Shown: in pieces, positions 51,762 through 59,253 of the stretch | Numbering within the stretch: the first letter of the stretch is position 1 | How the letters are laid out: every line of letters begins with the position of its first letter | Source: Streptomyces sp. Sge12 | Lineage (GTDB): Bacteria > Actinomycetota > Actinomycetes > Streptomycetales > Streptomycetaceae | NCBI RefSeq assembly: GCF_002080455.1 | Contig: NZ_CP020555.1 | Location: forward strand, 7,616,501 to 7,680,500 | Reading direction: 5' to 3' | DNA: 64,000 nucleotides | Notes under the pieces: generated by a model | The model's database searches: none | The model's input: the letters and a program-made list of their open reading frames with translations, nothing else | Told to the model about the DNA's origin: nothing | Made by a program: the position numbers and the translations under genes

Positions 51762-53039
51762 ATGTCCCCGACCGACGCCCCCGCCGCCCCCGAAGCCACT
51801 GCCGCGGCCCTGCTGCGCCGCCCTCAGCTGTGGCTGGTCCCCACCATCCTCACGGGGCTGCTCGCCCTGCTGCTGTCGCTCCTCTACATGGGCGGCATCG
51901 TCAACCCCAACGCGGAACTGCGCGACCTGCCCATCGCCCTGGTCAACGAGGACACCGGAAAGCCACCGCCGGGGCAGCAGCAGAACCTGGGCACGCAGAT
52001 CACGGCCGCCATCTCCGCCGACCCCGCGGGCGGCAAGGCGGACTGGCGCGAACTGACCCTCGCCCAGGCCCAGGATCAGCTCGACTCCGGGAAGGTCTAC
52101 GGCGCGCTGGTGGTGCCGGCCGGCTTCACCGACTCCGTCGCGGCGCTCCCCACGGCCGGGGCGAAGAAGCTGCCGACCATCACCGTGCTCACCAACCCCG
52201 GCAAGGGCAGCCTCGGCTCCTCCCTGGCCGGCCAGATCACCACGCAGGCCGCCCACCGCGCGTCCCGGACCATCGGTGAACAGCTCACCGCATCCGCCGG
52301 AGCCCAGGCGAGCCCCACCGCGAAGCTGCTGCTCGCCGATCCGGTCGACGTCGTCACACAGGTCGGCCACCCGATCGGCGCGCACACCGGCCTCGGCCTG
52401 ACGGCCTTCTACTACACGCTGCTGCTGGTGCTCGCCGGATTCATGGGCGGCAACGTCATCAGCAACGGCGTCGACACCGCCCTCGGCTACGCCGACAACG
52501 AGATCGGCCCCTGGCACACCCGCCGCCCGACGGTGCCGATCAACCGTACGCAGACGCTGCTCCTGAAGATGGTGATGACCGCGGGCATCACGCTCGTCAG
52601 CGTGTCGCTGGTGATGCTGGCCTGCGTCGCCATCCTGGGGATGGATGCTTCCCACCTGCCGCTGCTGTGGGTCTACTCCTACTGCGCGGCCCTCGCCGTC
52701 GGCCTGGGCGTGCAGGCCATCAACGCCGCGTTCGGCGGGATCGGCCAGCTCGTGTCGATGTTCGTGTTCATCGTGCTGGGCCTGCCGTCGTCGGGTGCGA
52801 CCGTCCCGCTGCAGGCGGTCCCCGGCTTCTACCGCTTCCTCTCCCACTTCGAACCGATGCGCCAGCTCAGCGACGGCGTACGCGCGATCCTCTACTTCGA
52901 CGCCCGCGGCGACGCGGGGCTCACCCGCTCCTGGATCATGATCGCGGTCGGCACCGTACTGGCCCTGCTCTTCGGCTTCGCCATGACCCGCTACTACGAC
53001 CGCAAGGGCCACAAGCGACTCACGCCGCAACCCGCCTGA
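51762..53039 (+). CDS. YhgE/Pip or SNG1-like (DUF3533-type) membrane protein
   Basis: 425 residues from ATG 51762 (GGAGACC upstream). Hydrophobic helix near 25-43 (LWLVPTILTGLLALLLSLLY), then an extracytoplasmic domain of about 180 residues (LPIALVNEDTGKPPPGQQQN, GKVYGALVVPAGFTDSVAAL), and five further helices from about 230 (AHTGLGLTAFYYTLLLVLAG) with FYRFLSHFEPMRQLSDGVRA before the last. This is the YhgE/Pip arrangement, related to ABC-2 permeases. Relatives act in export of proteins or toxins (type VII) or membrane remodelling; there is no ABC ATPase beside it. Confidence 0.82.
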   Translation: MSPTDAPAAPEATAAALLRRPQLWLVPTILTGLLALLLSLLYMGGIVNPNAELRDLPIALVNEDTGKPPPGQQQNLGTQITAAISADPAGGKADWRELTLAQAQDQLDSGKVYGALVVPAGFTDSVAALPTAGAKKLPTITVLTNPGKGSLGSSLAGQITTQAAHRASRTIGEQLTASAGAQASPTAKLLLADPVDVVTQVGHPIGAHTGLGLTAFYYTLLLVLAGFMGGNVISNGVDTALGYADNEIGPWHTRRPTVPINRTQTLLLKMVMTAGITLVSVSLVMLACVAILGMDASHLPLLWVYSYCAALAVGLGVQAINAAFGGIGQLVSMFVFIVLGLPSSGATVPLQAVPGFYRFLSHFEPMRQLSDGVRAILYFDARGDAGLTRSWIMIAVGTVLALLFGFAMTRYYDRKGHKRLTPQPA

Positions 53040-53147
53040 CGGGGCGGACGCGTCGCGGGGCGGGCGGGGCGGGCGGCGGCCGGCCGAACGGCACATACCT
53101 GCTGCGCCACGGGGTACACGAGCCGACGAGGACCCCAAGGAGGCGAC

Positions 53148-53294
53148 ATGTCAGCGTTGTTGACCCGTATCAAGCAGTTCGCGCGCAGTCCGCAGGGACA
53201 GCGGGCCGTCGCATCGGCGCGGCGGGCCGCAGCCGACCCGCGCACGCGCACCCAGGCCGGCCGGCTGCTGAACCGCCTGCGCGGGCGGCGCTGA
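53148..53294 (+). CDS. 48-residue basic helical protein
   Basis: Begins at ATG 53148 with AAGGAGG five bases upstream, a nearly ideal ribosome site. The product (MSALLTRIKQFARSPQGQRA, then VASARRAAADPRTRTQAGRL, LNRLRGRR) carries about ten Arg/Lys and few acids, and should form an amphipathic helix. Similar short proteins are common in Streptomyces but have no assigned role; binding to nucleic acid or membrane is possible. It lies between a membrane protein gene and a terminator. Confidence 0.75.
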   Translation: MSALLTRIKQFARSPQGQRAVASARRAAADPRTRTQAGRLLNRLRGRR

Positions 53295-53319
53295 CCGCCC
53301 GGCGGTAGCGGCCGCGCAG

Positions 53320-53363
53320 GCCACGGCGGGGAGGGCGGGTCCGGGCCCGTGCCCCGCCGTGGC
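53320..53363. terminator. Bidirectional terminator between convergent genes
   Basis: GCCACGGCGGGG (53320) pairs perfectly with CCCCGCCGTGGC (53352) over a 20-base GC-rich loop. It separates the 48-residue protein gene and the convergent double-barrel gene. Confidence 0.7.
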
Positions 53364-53374
53364 TTTGGCGCTGC

Positions 53375-54085
53375 TCAGCCCACGCGTTCGACGCGTGCGC
53401 GGCGGATGAGGTTCTTGCCGGGCTCCCGTACCTTGTCGAAGGCCGCGTTGTTGAGCAGGACGCAGCTGCCGGAGGGGCCGTTGACGGTGACGGTGGTGGC
53501 TTGGCCGTTGTCGAGGTTGGTCACCTTCAGCTTGGTCCCGACGGGGAAGGTCCCACTGCTCGCGGCCGGCGCGCCCGCCTCACCGGACAGGGTCACGGTC
53601 GATCCGGGACACACCACCTCCCCGGTCGCCGGCGGCACCTGAACGCCGGCGGCCTGGCCCGGCGCACCATTGCCCGTTCCGGCGCCCGTGCCCGTGCCGG
53701 TGCCGGCTCCCGCGCCTGCGCCGCCGGCCACGCGTTCAATGCGTGCGCGGCGGATGAGGTTCTTGCCGGGCTCCCGTACCTTGTCGAAGGCCGCGTTGTT
53801 GAGCAGGACGCAGCTGCCGGAGGGGCCGTTGACGGTGACGGTGGTGGCTTGGCCGTTGTCGAGGTTGGTCACCTTCAGCTTCGTCCCGACGGGGAAGGTC
53901 CCGCTCGTGGCCGCCGGCGGACCCGCTTCACCGGACAACGTGACCGTCGACCCCTTGCACACCACGTCGGGGGCGGCGGCGTTGCTGGTCGCCACGGTGG
54001 CTACGACCCCGCCGGCCACGAGGGACCCCGTGACGACAGAGAGCACGAGCTTCTTCTTGAGACTCATAGTCCGTTTTCTGGACAC
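53375..54085 (-). CDS. Secreted protein with two near-identical double-psi beta-barrel repeats
   Basis: 236 residues from GTG 54085 with GAGGAG seven bases upstream. A signal peptide (MSLKKKLVLSVVTGSLVAGG) is followed by two copies of a 75-residue domain (TVTLSGEAGPPAATSGTFPV, GTKLKVTNLDNGQATTVTVN, GPSGSCVLLNNAAFDKVREP, GKNLIRRARIERV) joined by a Gly/Ala/Thr-rich linker. The domain resembles RlpA/expansin-type double-psi barrels, with GTKLKVTNLDNG a key signature; there is one Cys pair per copy (CKGS or CPGS with SCVL). Such barrels bind or cleave peptidoglycan or act as protease inhibitors. The two repeat cores are 100% identical in DNA over 141 bp. Confidence 0.85.
   Translation of the reverse strand: MSRKRTMSLKKKLVLSVVTGSLVAGGVVATVATSNAAAPDVVCKGSTVTLSGEAGPPAATSGTFPVGTKLKVTNLDNGQATTVTVNGPSGSCVLLNNAAFDKVREPGKNLIRRARIERVAGGAGAGAGTGTGTGAGTGNGAPGQAAGVQVPPATGEVVCPGSTVTLSGEAGAPAASSGTFPVGTKLKVTNLDNGQATTVTVNGPSGSCVLLNNAAFDKVREPGKNLIRRARVERVG
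53393..53533 (-). repeat. 141-bp identical internal repeat, copy 1
   Basis: Identical base for base to 53741-53881 (offset 348), encoding the C-terminal two thirds of the second double-psi barrel copy. Flanks differ by mostly silent changes. Confidence 0.9.
53741..53881 (-). repeat. 141-bp identical internal repeat, copy 2
   Basis: Partner of 53393-53533, within the first domain copy. The sharp edges of identity within a longer diverged repeat suggest recent gene conversion. Confidence 0.9.
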
Positions 54086-54497
54086 CTGACACTCCTCGAT
54101 CCGATGGGTGCTGTCTCCCCCTGGCGTCCTGCATACGGCCGGGATCACGCGCGGAGGCAGTCCTGTTGCCTTTTTACGAATCAAGCCGCGAGAAGGTTTG
54201 AGACGCTGCGCGGGGGCGCAACACGGGGCGCGCGGCAGCCGCGCCGGGACCCGACGAAGCAGGTCAGCAGCCCGCACGCCCAGGGACGGACCCGCACGCT
54301 CTCCCCGGCGCCGAGGCTGTTGCCCGGCCCGGCACCGGGCGGACCACAGGCAGCCTTAAGGTTCGTTTGATTCCCCCTTAACCACCCCGAGGCGCAGCCC
54401 GAGGAGCCCCGCAGAGGCCGAGGCGCGACGCCGAACGCACCGAGCCGTGCATCGATGTCGACGATCTCGCAGCCCCCCGATCAGTAGGCTCCGCGTC
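54086..54497. other. 412-base divergent gap
   Basis: Contains the promoters of the double-barrel gene (minus) and of the DUF2199 gene (plus). A palindrome CCTTAAGG at 54354 and CCTTAA at 54376 (17 bases apart) resemble half-sites in the redox-block promoters but are not the same arrangement. A low-GC patch (TTTTTACGAATCAAG) at 54170-54185 may be a minus-strand promoter. No gene is seen. Confidence 0.45.
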
Positions 54498-55022
54498 ATG
54501 ACCAGTGATCTCGGATTCACCTGCTCGTGCTGCGACGCACGGCATCCTGAGCTCCCGATGAACTACACGGCCGAGGCCCCGGCCGTGTGGGATCCGGCCT
54601 TCGCCGATGCCGACGACTGCCTGCTCTCGTCGGACCAGTGCGTGATCCGTGCGCGGTTCTACTTCGTCAAGGGCCTGGTCGAGATACCGGTCATCGGCAC
54701 TGACGAGAGGTTCTCGTGGGGCGTATGGGTCTCCCTCAGCCGCGAGAACTTCTCCCGGGCGGCGGATCTGTGGGACACACCGGGCAGGGAGTTCGAGGAG
54801 CCGTACTTCGGCCGGCTCAGCACCGATCTGCTCGCGTACGCGCCCACCACCCTCAACCTGAAGACGAACCTCCACACCCGGCCGCTCGGCGAGCGCCCCT
54901 TCGTCGAGCTCGAACCCACCGACCACCCCCTCGCCGTCGAGCAGCGCACGGGGATCACGCGCGACCGCGTGCGCGAGATCGCCGCCGCCGTCCTCCACCC
55001 CACCCGCGACGGGCGGCGATGA
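54498..55022 (+). CDS. DUF2199 domain protein
   Basis: 174 residues from ATG 54498. The domain begins with LGFTCSCCDARHPELPMNYT, a zinc-ribbon-like CSCC...H pattern, followed by WDPAFADADDCLLSSDQCVI, FVKGLVEIPVIGTDERFSWG, VWVSLSRENFSRAADLW, GREFEEPYFGRLS and LKTNLHTRPLGERPFVELEP. It is the full-length DUF2199 pattern. The function is unknown; relatives are probably cytosolic. It stands alone and ends in a strong hairpin at 55058. Confidence 0.88.
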   Translation: MTSDLGFTCSCCDARHPELPMNYTAEAPAVWDPAFADADDCLLSSDQCVIRARFYFVKGLVEIPVIGTDERFSWGVWVSLSRENFSRAADLWDTPGREFEEPYFGRLSTDLLAYAPTTLNLKTNLHTRPLGERPFVELEPTDHPLAVEQRTGITRDRVREIAAAVLHPTRDGRR

Positions 55023-55057
55023 TGGACGACGCACGGGGCCTCGGCGGGGGCTGAGTT

Positions 55058-55104
55058 CCGCAGGACCTGCACCGCAGGGCAGCCCTGCGGTGCAGGTCCT
55101 GCGG
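55058..55104. terminator. Perfect 22-bp terminator hairpin
   Basis: CCGCAGGACCTGCACCGCAG and two more bases pair with the complement ending at 55104 around a CAG loop, the most perfect stem in this window. It separates the convergent DUF2199 and 178-residue protein genes. Confidence 0.9.
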
Positions 55105-55105
55105 G

Positions 55106-55642
55106 TCAGTCCCGGTCCGAGGGGTACAGCGCCTCGGAGATCATGCGGGTCGCGAACTCGCGGTCGCCGGTGACCCGGTTGATGTGCTCGGCGAGCAGCA
55201 GGGCCGTGGCTTCCAGGGAGTTCATCTCGTCCCCGGTCCAGTCTCCGTACTGCTTGCGCCACAGGTTGGGGCTCAGTCCGGTGGCGGCTGCGACGACCAT
55301 GCCGACCATGGTGGGGATGACCTCGGGGCGGACGCTCCTGGGCATCATGCGCATCGAGGCCACGAAACTCGGAACCACGTACTCGATCACGTCGGTGTGC
55401 TGGTCCTCGTGAGCCATCCGCAGCCACTGCATGAACATGTAGATGAGCGTGCAGGCGCCGTCCACCAGGTCGTTGGCCTCCTCCGGGCCCAGCGAGGCGG
55501 TGAACTGGTCGATCAACTGCTGCTGTTCGGGGTGGGTCTCGGCCTTGCCCGAGTAGATGGTTCTGAGCCGGGAGTCGATCATCATGAGCGCTGCACCCAC
55601 ATCGCCGGCGGGAGCGTATTTGGCGTCGCAGGGCGATGGCAC
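55106..55642 (-). CDS. Helical protein of unknown function
   Basis: 178 residues from GTG 55642, supported by GAGGAGG seven bases upstream. It is all-helical (LMMIDSRLRTIYSGKAETHP, QLIDQFTASLGPEEANDLVD, YMFMQWLRMAHEDQHTDVIE, TMVGMVVAAATGLSPNLWRK, HINRVTGDREFATRMISEAL) without signal peptide. The even helix pattern suggests a small bundle or dimer. I do not recognise the family; the stop is directly followed by the 22-bp terminator. Confidence 0.7.
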   Translation of the reverse strand: MPSPCDAKYAPAGDVGAALMMIDSRLRTIYSGKAETHPEQQQLIDQFTASLGPEEANDLVDGACTLIYMFMQWLRMAHEDQHTDVIEYVVPSFVASMRMMPRSVRPEVIPTMVGMVVAAATGLSPNLWRKQYGDWTGDEMNSLEATALLLAEHINRVTGDREFATRMISEALYPSDRD

Positions 55643-55893
55643 AGAATTCCTCCTCGGGTGACCATGGGCAACGGACCGTCTCCGTACAGTAGCCACCCGA
55701 CGGGAGGGCGGTCAGCCGAATCCCGAGGGCGGCCCTTCCCCGCGGTGCGGCAGCGCCCGCCGAAGGCGCGGGAGAACCAGGTCGAAGCCGGCGAGCGCAG
55801 CCCGGTCGAGGATGAGTTCGCCCGGCTCTCGGCATCGACCGACAGGTGGTCGCCGGTCCGGCTCCGCTCGGCTCGCGTCGAGCAGGGCACCCT

Positions 55894-56406
55894 CTAGGGG
55901 AGTGCGCTGGTCACGCCGTCGACGACCATCATCCACATGGGCTGGGCGCCGGTGCCGAAGGCCGCGGCCAGGGCGTAGCCGATCGCGGCGTCCGCCGGGC
56001 GCAGTTCGAGGTCCTCGCGCCATTCGGCGATGACCGTCTCGTCGCCGTCGGACGAGAAGTCGCCCAGGTGGGTGCCGTCGCGGGTCAGCCGGCTGCTCGG
56101 GACGGAGTCCGGGACCAAGCGGTAGGACGCCCCGTCGTACTCGACGTCCACCCGGTACGAGTGCCTGGTCAGCCGGCCCTTCGCCGGCAGCAGGCCGACC
56201 GGTGCGCCGTCGAGCCGCATCGTGAGGTGCGCCGGGTCGCGGGTGCCGATGGCGATCTGCGGGTCCGCCTCCGCCGCGGGGTCGCGCTCCAGCGTCACGC
56301 GGGGGATCGCCTCGCCGTCGACCTCGAGGCGGTCCTGGTCGTTCAGGCGGACGGTGATCGCGCCGAAGTACGTGTCCTCGATGGGGGCTCGGTCTATCTC
56401 GTTCAC
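55894..56406 (-). CDS. Protein of unknown function (170 residues)
   Basis: Begins with GTG 56406 (NEIDRAPIEDTYFGAITVRL). The pattern is mostly beta-strands (RLEVDGEAIPRVTLERDPAA, HLTMRLDGAPVGLLPAKGRL, SYRVDVEYDGASYRLVPDSV) followed by a helical end (ADAAIGYALAAAFGTGAQPM). No catalytic motif or export signal is seen. There is no good ribosome site; three ACACACC repeats lie about 17 bases upstream of the start. Confidence 0.65.
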   Translation of the reverse strand: MNEIDRAPIEDTYFGAITVRLNDQDRLEVDGEAIPRVTLERDPAAEADPQIAIGTRDPAHLTMRLDGAPVGLLPAKGRLTRHSYRVDVEYDGASYRLVPDSVPSSRLTRDGTHLGDFSSDGDETVIAEWREDLELRPADAAIGYALAAAFGTGAQPMWMMVVDGVTSALP

Positions 56407-56422
56407 AGGTGGGAGCCACTTC

Positions 56423-56443
56423 GGTGTGTGGTGTGTGGTGTGT
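56423..56443 (-). repeat. Three tandem GGTGTGT repeats
   Basis: Three exact 7-bp copies (ACACACC on the gene's strand) directly upstream of the GTG start at 56406. Slippage could change promoter or leader spacing. Confidence 0.75.
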
Positions 56444-56686
56444 GGGACGTGCGGTGGGCGGTGAGTTGCCAGGAGCGGCAGCGCGCCCTCCGCATCACCC
56501 TACCGGGGACGATCATGCCGCCGTGCGCCGCCGTGCCGCCTGACCCGGCCCGTGCCTCCGCTGCCGAGCCGTGCGGCGACGTGGTAGGGCCCGACCCGTG
56601 GTCATGCAGGTGTTGGCAGGTCGCCACCTGGGCGCCGGGTCCTCCCCGGCGCCCGGGTCGACGCCGCGGGTCGGCGGCGCAGGGGC

Positions 56687-57643
56687 TCAGCGGTTCAGCG
56701 GCCTGCTGGTCAAGTACCCGCCCATGGCGGTGAAGTAGTCGGTGGCGGGCATCTCCTCGCCGTCCTCGGTGCGCACCCGCGTGATGGCCAGGCCGTGGTT
56801 GCGCCCCGTGCGCGCATCGGCGCCGGCCACGATCACGACGCCTTCGCCCTCGCGGTAGAACACCCGGCCGGGCGTGCCGCCGTAGCGGCCCTCGGAGACG
56901 ACGGCGGCCAGTACCTCCAGTCGCTTGCCGCGGTGGAAGGTGAAGGCGGCCGGGTACGGGGCGGACTGGGCGCGGACCAGCCGCTGAAGGTCCTCGGCGG
57001 GCCAGTTCCAGTCGATGCGGATGTCCTCCGCCGACCGCTTGTGGAAGAAGCTGGCCTGCGAGCGGTCCTGGCGGGTGAACTCGGTCTCGCCGGCCGCGAT
57101 CCGGCCCAGCGCGCCGACGGTGACCGGCGCGATCAGGTCGACCGTCTTGTGGAACAGGTCGGTGGCGGTGTCGGTCGGGCCGACCGGCACGGCCCGCTGG
57201 ACCACGATGTCGCCCGCGTCGAGCTCGTCGTTCATCAGGTGGGCGGTGACGCCCACTTCGGGCTCGCCGTTGATCAGCGCCCAGATCAGCGGCGAGAAGC
57301 CGGCGTACTTGGGCAGCAGCGAGTCGTGCACGTTGAGGGTGCCGTGGCGGGGGAGGTTGAAGATGCGCGGGGGGATCCAGGTGCGCCAGTTGTTCGCCAC
57401 GATGATGTCCGGTTCTGCCTCCTTGAGGCGCGTGAACAACTCTTCGTCGTCGGGGCGGTTGCGGATCAGTACCGGGACGCCGTGGTCGTCCGCGAGGTCG
57501 GCGACCGAGTCGCTCCAGATCTTCTCGTACGCGTGCTCGCTCCTGGGGTGCGTGACGACCAGAACGACATCGTGTTCGGAATCCAGCAGGGCCTGCAGGG
57601 TGCGGTGCCCCCACGTCTGATAGCCGAACATGACGACCCGCAT
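56687..57643 (-). CDS. Formyltransferase, probably for N-hydroxyornithine (CchA-like)
   Basis: 318 residues from ATG 57643 with AAGGAGG six bases upstream. It has the methionyl-tRNA formyltransferase fold: MRVVMFGYQTWGHRTLQALL, then catalytic GTLNVHDSLLPKYAGFSPLI (Asn and His) near residue 105, and LDAGDIVVQRAVPVGPTDTA with the Asp near 146. The linker and C-terminal OB-like domain (GKRLEVLAAVVSEGRYGGTP) follow. Paired with the divergent N-hydroxylase it resembles CchA/CchB of coelichelin, which formylate N5-hydroxyornithine. An iron-box-like site lies 40 bases upstream of the start. Confidence 0.87.
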   Translation of the reverse strand: MRVVMFGYQTWGHRTLQALLDSEHDVVLVVTHPRSEHAYEKIWSDSVADLADDHGVPVLIRNRPDDEELFTRLKEAEPDIIVANNWRTWIPPRIFNLPRHGTLNVHDSLLPKYAGFSPLIWALINGEPEVGVTAHLMNDELDAGDIVVQRAVPVGPTDTATDLFHKTVDLIAPVTVGALGRIAAGETEFTRQDRSQASFFHKRSAEDIRIDWNWPAEDLQRLVRAQSAPYPAAFTFHRGKRLEVLAAVVSEGRYGGTPGRVFYREGEGVVIVAGADARTGRNHGLAITRVRTEDGEEMPATDYFTAMGGYLTSRPLNR

Positions 57644-57682
57644 GGGGTTCCTCCTTGGAGCGGCGACAGATTTCAGACTGAG

Positions 57683-57701
57683 TAAAGCAAGCCTTACCTA
57701 A
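57683..57701 (-). promoter_or_regulatory. Iron-box-like operator before the formyltransferase gene
   Basis: TAAAGCAAGCCTTACCTAA agrees at about 13 of 19 positions with the actinobacterial DmdR1/DtxR box (TTAGGTTAGGCTCACCTAA). It lies 40 bases before the start of the minus-strand gene. Confidence 0.72.
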
Positions 57702-57787
57702 CGCCGCAACGTCCCCCATTTTGAAGCTAGTTCAGCTGGAAATCGACCGTGACTCGATCTGATTTGCCCATCGACAGCTCCATTGCA

Positions 57788-57806
57788 TCAGGTTAGCCTT
57801 CCCTAA
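57788..57806 (+). promoter_or_regulatory. Iron-box-like operator before the N-hydroxylase gene
   Basis: TCAGGTTAGCCTTCCCTAA agrees at about 15 of 19 positions with the same DmdR1/DtxR consensus and lies 94 bases before the plus-strand start at 57901. Confidence 0.78.
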
Positions 57807-57900
57807 GTTCCTCTCGGGCTCGGCTCCCTCGGCGCGCCCTGCCCCCGGATCCCCACGCATGGCAATCGGCTGCCTGCCCCCCCGCACGACTGGGAGTGAC

Positions 57901-59241
57901 ATGTCACAGGACCTTCCCGATGATGCGCCACTGATCCACGACCTCATCGGCATCGGCTTCGGCCCGTCGAACGTGGCCATGGCGATCGCACTCAGCGAGC
58001 ACAACGCGGGTGTCGGACCCCAGGAGGCGGTCACCGCCCACTTCTTCGAGCAGCAGCCGCGCTTCGGCTGGCACCGCGGCATGCTCATCGACGACGCCAC
58101 GATGCAGGTGTCCTTCCTCAAGGACCTGGTGACACTGCGCAACCCGACGAGCGAATACAGCTTCCTCTGCTACCTCCAGAGCCGCGGCCGCCTGATCGAC
58201 TTCGTCAACCACAAGAACCTCTTCCCGCTGCGCGTGGAGTTCCACGACTACTTCGAGTGGGCCGCCGCCAAGGTCGACGACATGGTCTCCTACGGCTGCG
58301 AGGTCGTCGCCGTACGCCCCGTCGTGCGCGACGGGCTGATCGAGTACCTGGACGTCACCGCCCGCTCCGGCACCGAACTGGTGGTCCACCGGGCGCGCAA
58401 CCTGGTCATCGGCACCGGCCTGCGCCCGCAGATGCCGGAGGGCGCGGACCGCACCGAACGCGTCTGGCACACCTCGGAACTCCTCACGCGCGTGGCGGCC
58501 CTGGACGGCGCGGACCCCTCCCGCTTCGTCGTCGTCGGAGCAGGCCAGAGCGCCGCCGAGAACGTGGCCTTCCTCCACCGCACCTTCCCCCGGGCCGAAG
58601 TGTGCGCCGTCTTCTCCCGCTACGGATACAGCCCCGCGGACGACAGCGGCTTCGCCAACCGGATCTTCGACCCCGCCGCCGTCGACGACTACTTCACCGC
58701 TCCCGAGGAGATCAAGCGCAAACTGATCGATTACCACGCCAACACCAACTACTCGGTGGTGGACATCGACCTGATCGACGACCTCTACCGGCAGGAGTAC
58801 CAGGAGAAGGTGCTCGGCACCGAGCGGCTGCGCTTCCTGAGGGTGTCTCGGCTCGCGGACGTCACCGAGACCACCGACCAGGTGCTCGTCACGGTCGAGT
58901 CGCTGGTCACGGGGGAGAAGGAGGCGCTGGAGGCCGACGCGCTGGTCTACGCGACCGGATACCGCTCGGCGGACGGCCTCGGACTGCTCGGGGACGTGGA
59001 GAAGTACTGCCGGCGCGACGACCTCGGCCGCGTCCGCGTCGCCCGCGACTACCGTGTGCAGAGCGAGTCCGAACTGCGCTGCGGGATCTACCTCCAGGGA
59101 GGAACGGAGCACACGCACGGCATCACGTCCTCCCTGCTGTCGAACACCGCCATCAGGGTCGGCGAGATCCTCCAGTCCATCGTCACCCACGGCCGGGTCC
59201 CGGTACCGGCCTCGCGCACGGCGCCCACGCCCACCCCCTGA
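57901..59241 (+). CDS. L-ornithine N5- or L-lysine N6-monooxygenase (SidA/IucD/CchB family)
   Basis: 446 residues from ATG 57901, chosen over ATG 57859 because GGGAGTGAC stands directly upstream. FAD-binding DLIGIGFGPSNVAMAIALSE near residue 13, substrate-pocket MLIDDATMQVSFLKDLVTLR and NPTSEYSFLCYLQSRGRLID, NADPH-binding RFVVVGAGQSAAENVAFLHR near 208 and ATGYRS near 350 are all family marks. It hydroxylates the side-chain amine of free ornithine or lysine for hydroxamate siderophores. The substrate is probably ornithine because the partner is a formyltransferase. No NRPS or NIS synthetase is present in the window. Confidence 0.93.
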   Translation: MSQDLPDDAPLIHDLIGIGFGPSNVAMAIALSEHNAGVGPQEAVTAHFFEQQPRFGWHRGMLIDDATMQVSFLKDLVTLRNPTSEYSFLCYLQSRGRLIDFVNHKNLFPLRVEFHDYFEWAAAKVDDMVSYGCEVVAVRPVVRDGLIEYLDVTARSGTELVVHRARNLVIGTGLRPQMPEGADRTERVWHTSELLTRVAALDGADPSRFVVVGAGQSAAENVAFLHRTFPRAEVCAVFSRYGYSPADDSGFANRIFDPAAVDDYFTAPEEIKRKLIDYHANTNYSVVDIDLIDDLYRQEYQEKVLGTERLRFLRVSRLADVTETTDQVLVTVESLVTGEKEALEADALVYATGYRSADGLGLLGDVEKYCRRDDLGRVRVARDYRVQSESELRCGIYLQGGTEHTHGITSSLLSNTAIRVGEILQSIVTHGRVPVPASRTAPTPTP

Positions 59242-59253
59242 GGACCTGCCCCC

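Noticed and set aside
53393..53881. 141-bp repeats as ends of a mobile element
   Set aside because: Both copies are in the same reading frame of one gene and encode protein domains; no transposase lies between them.
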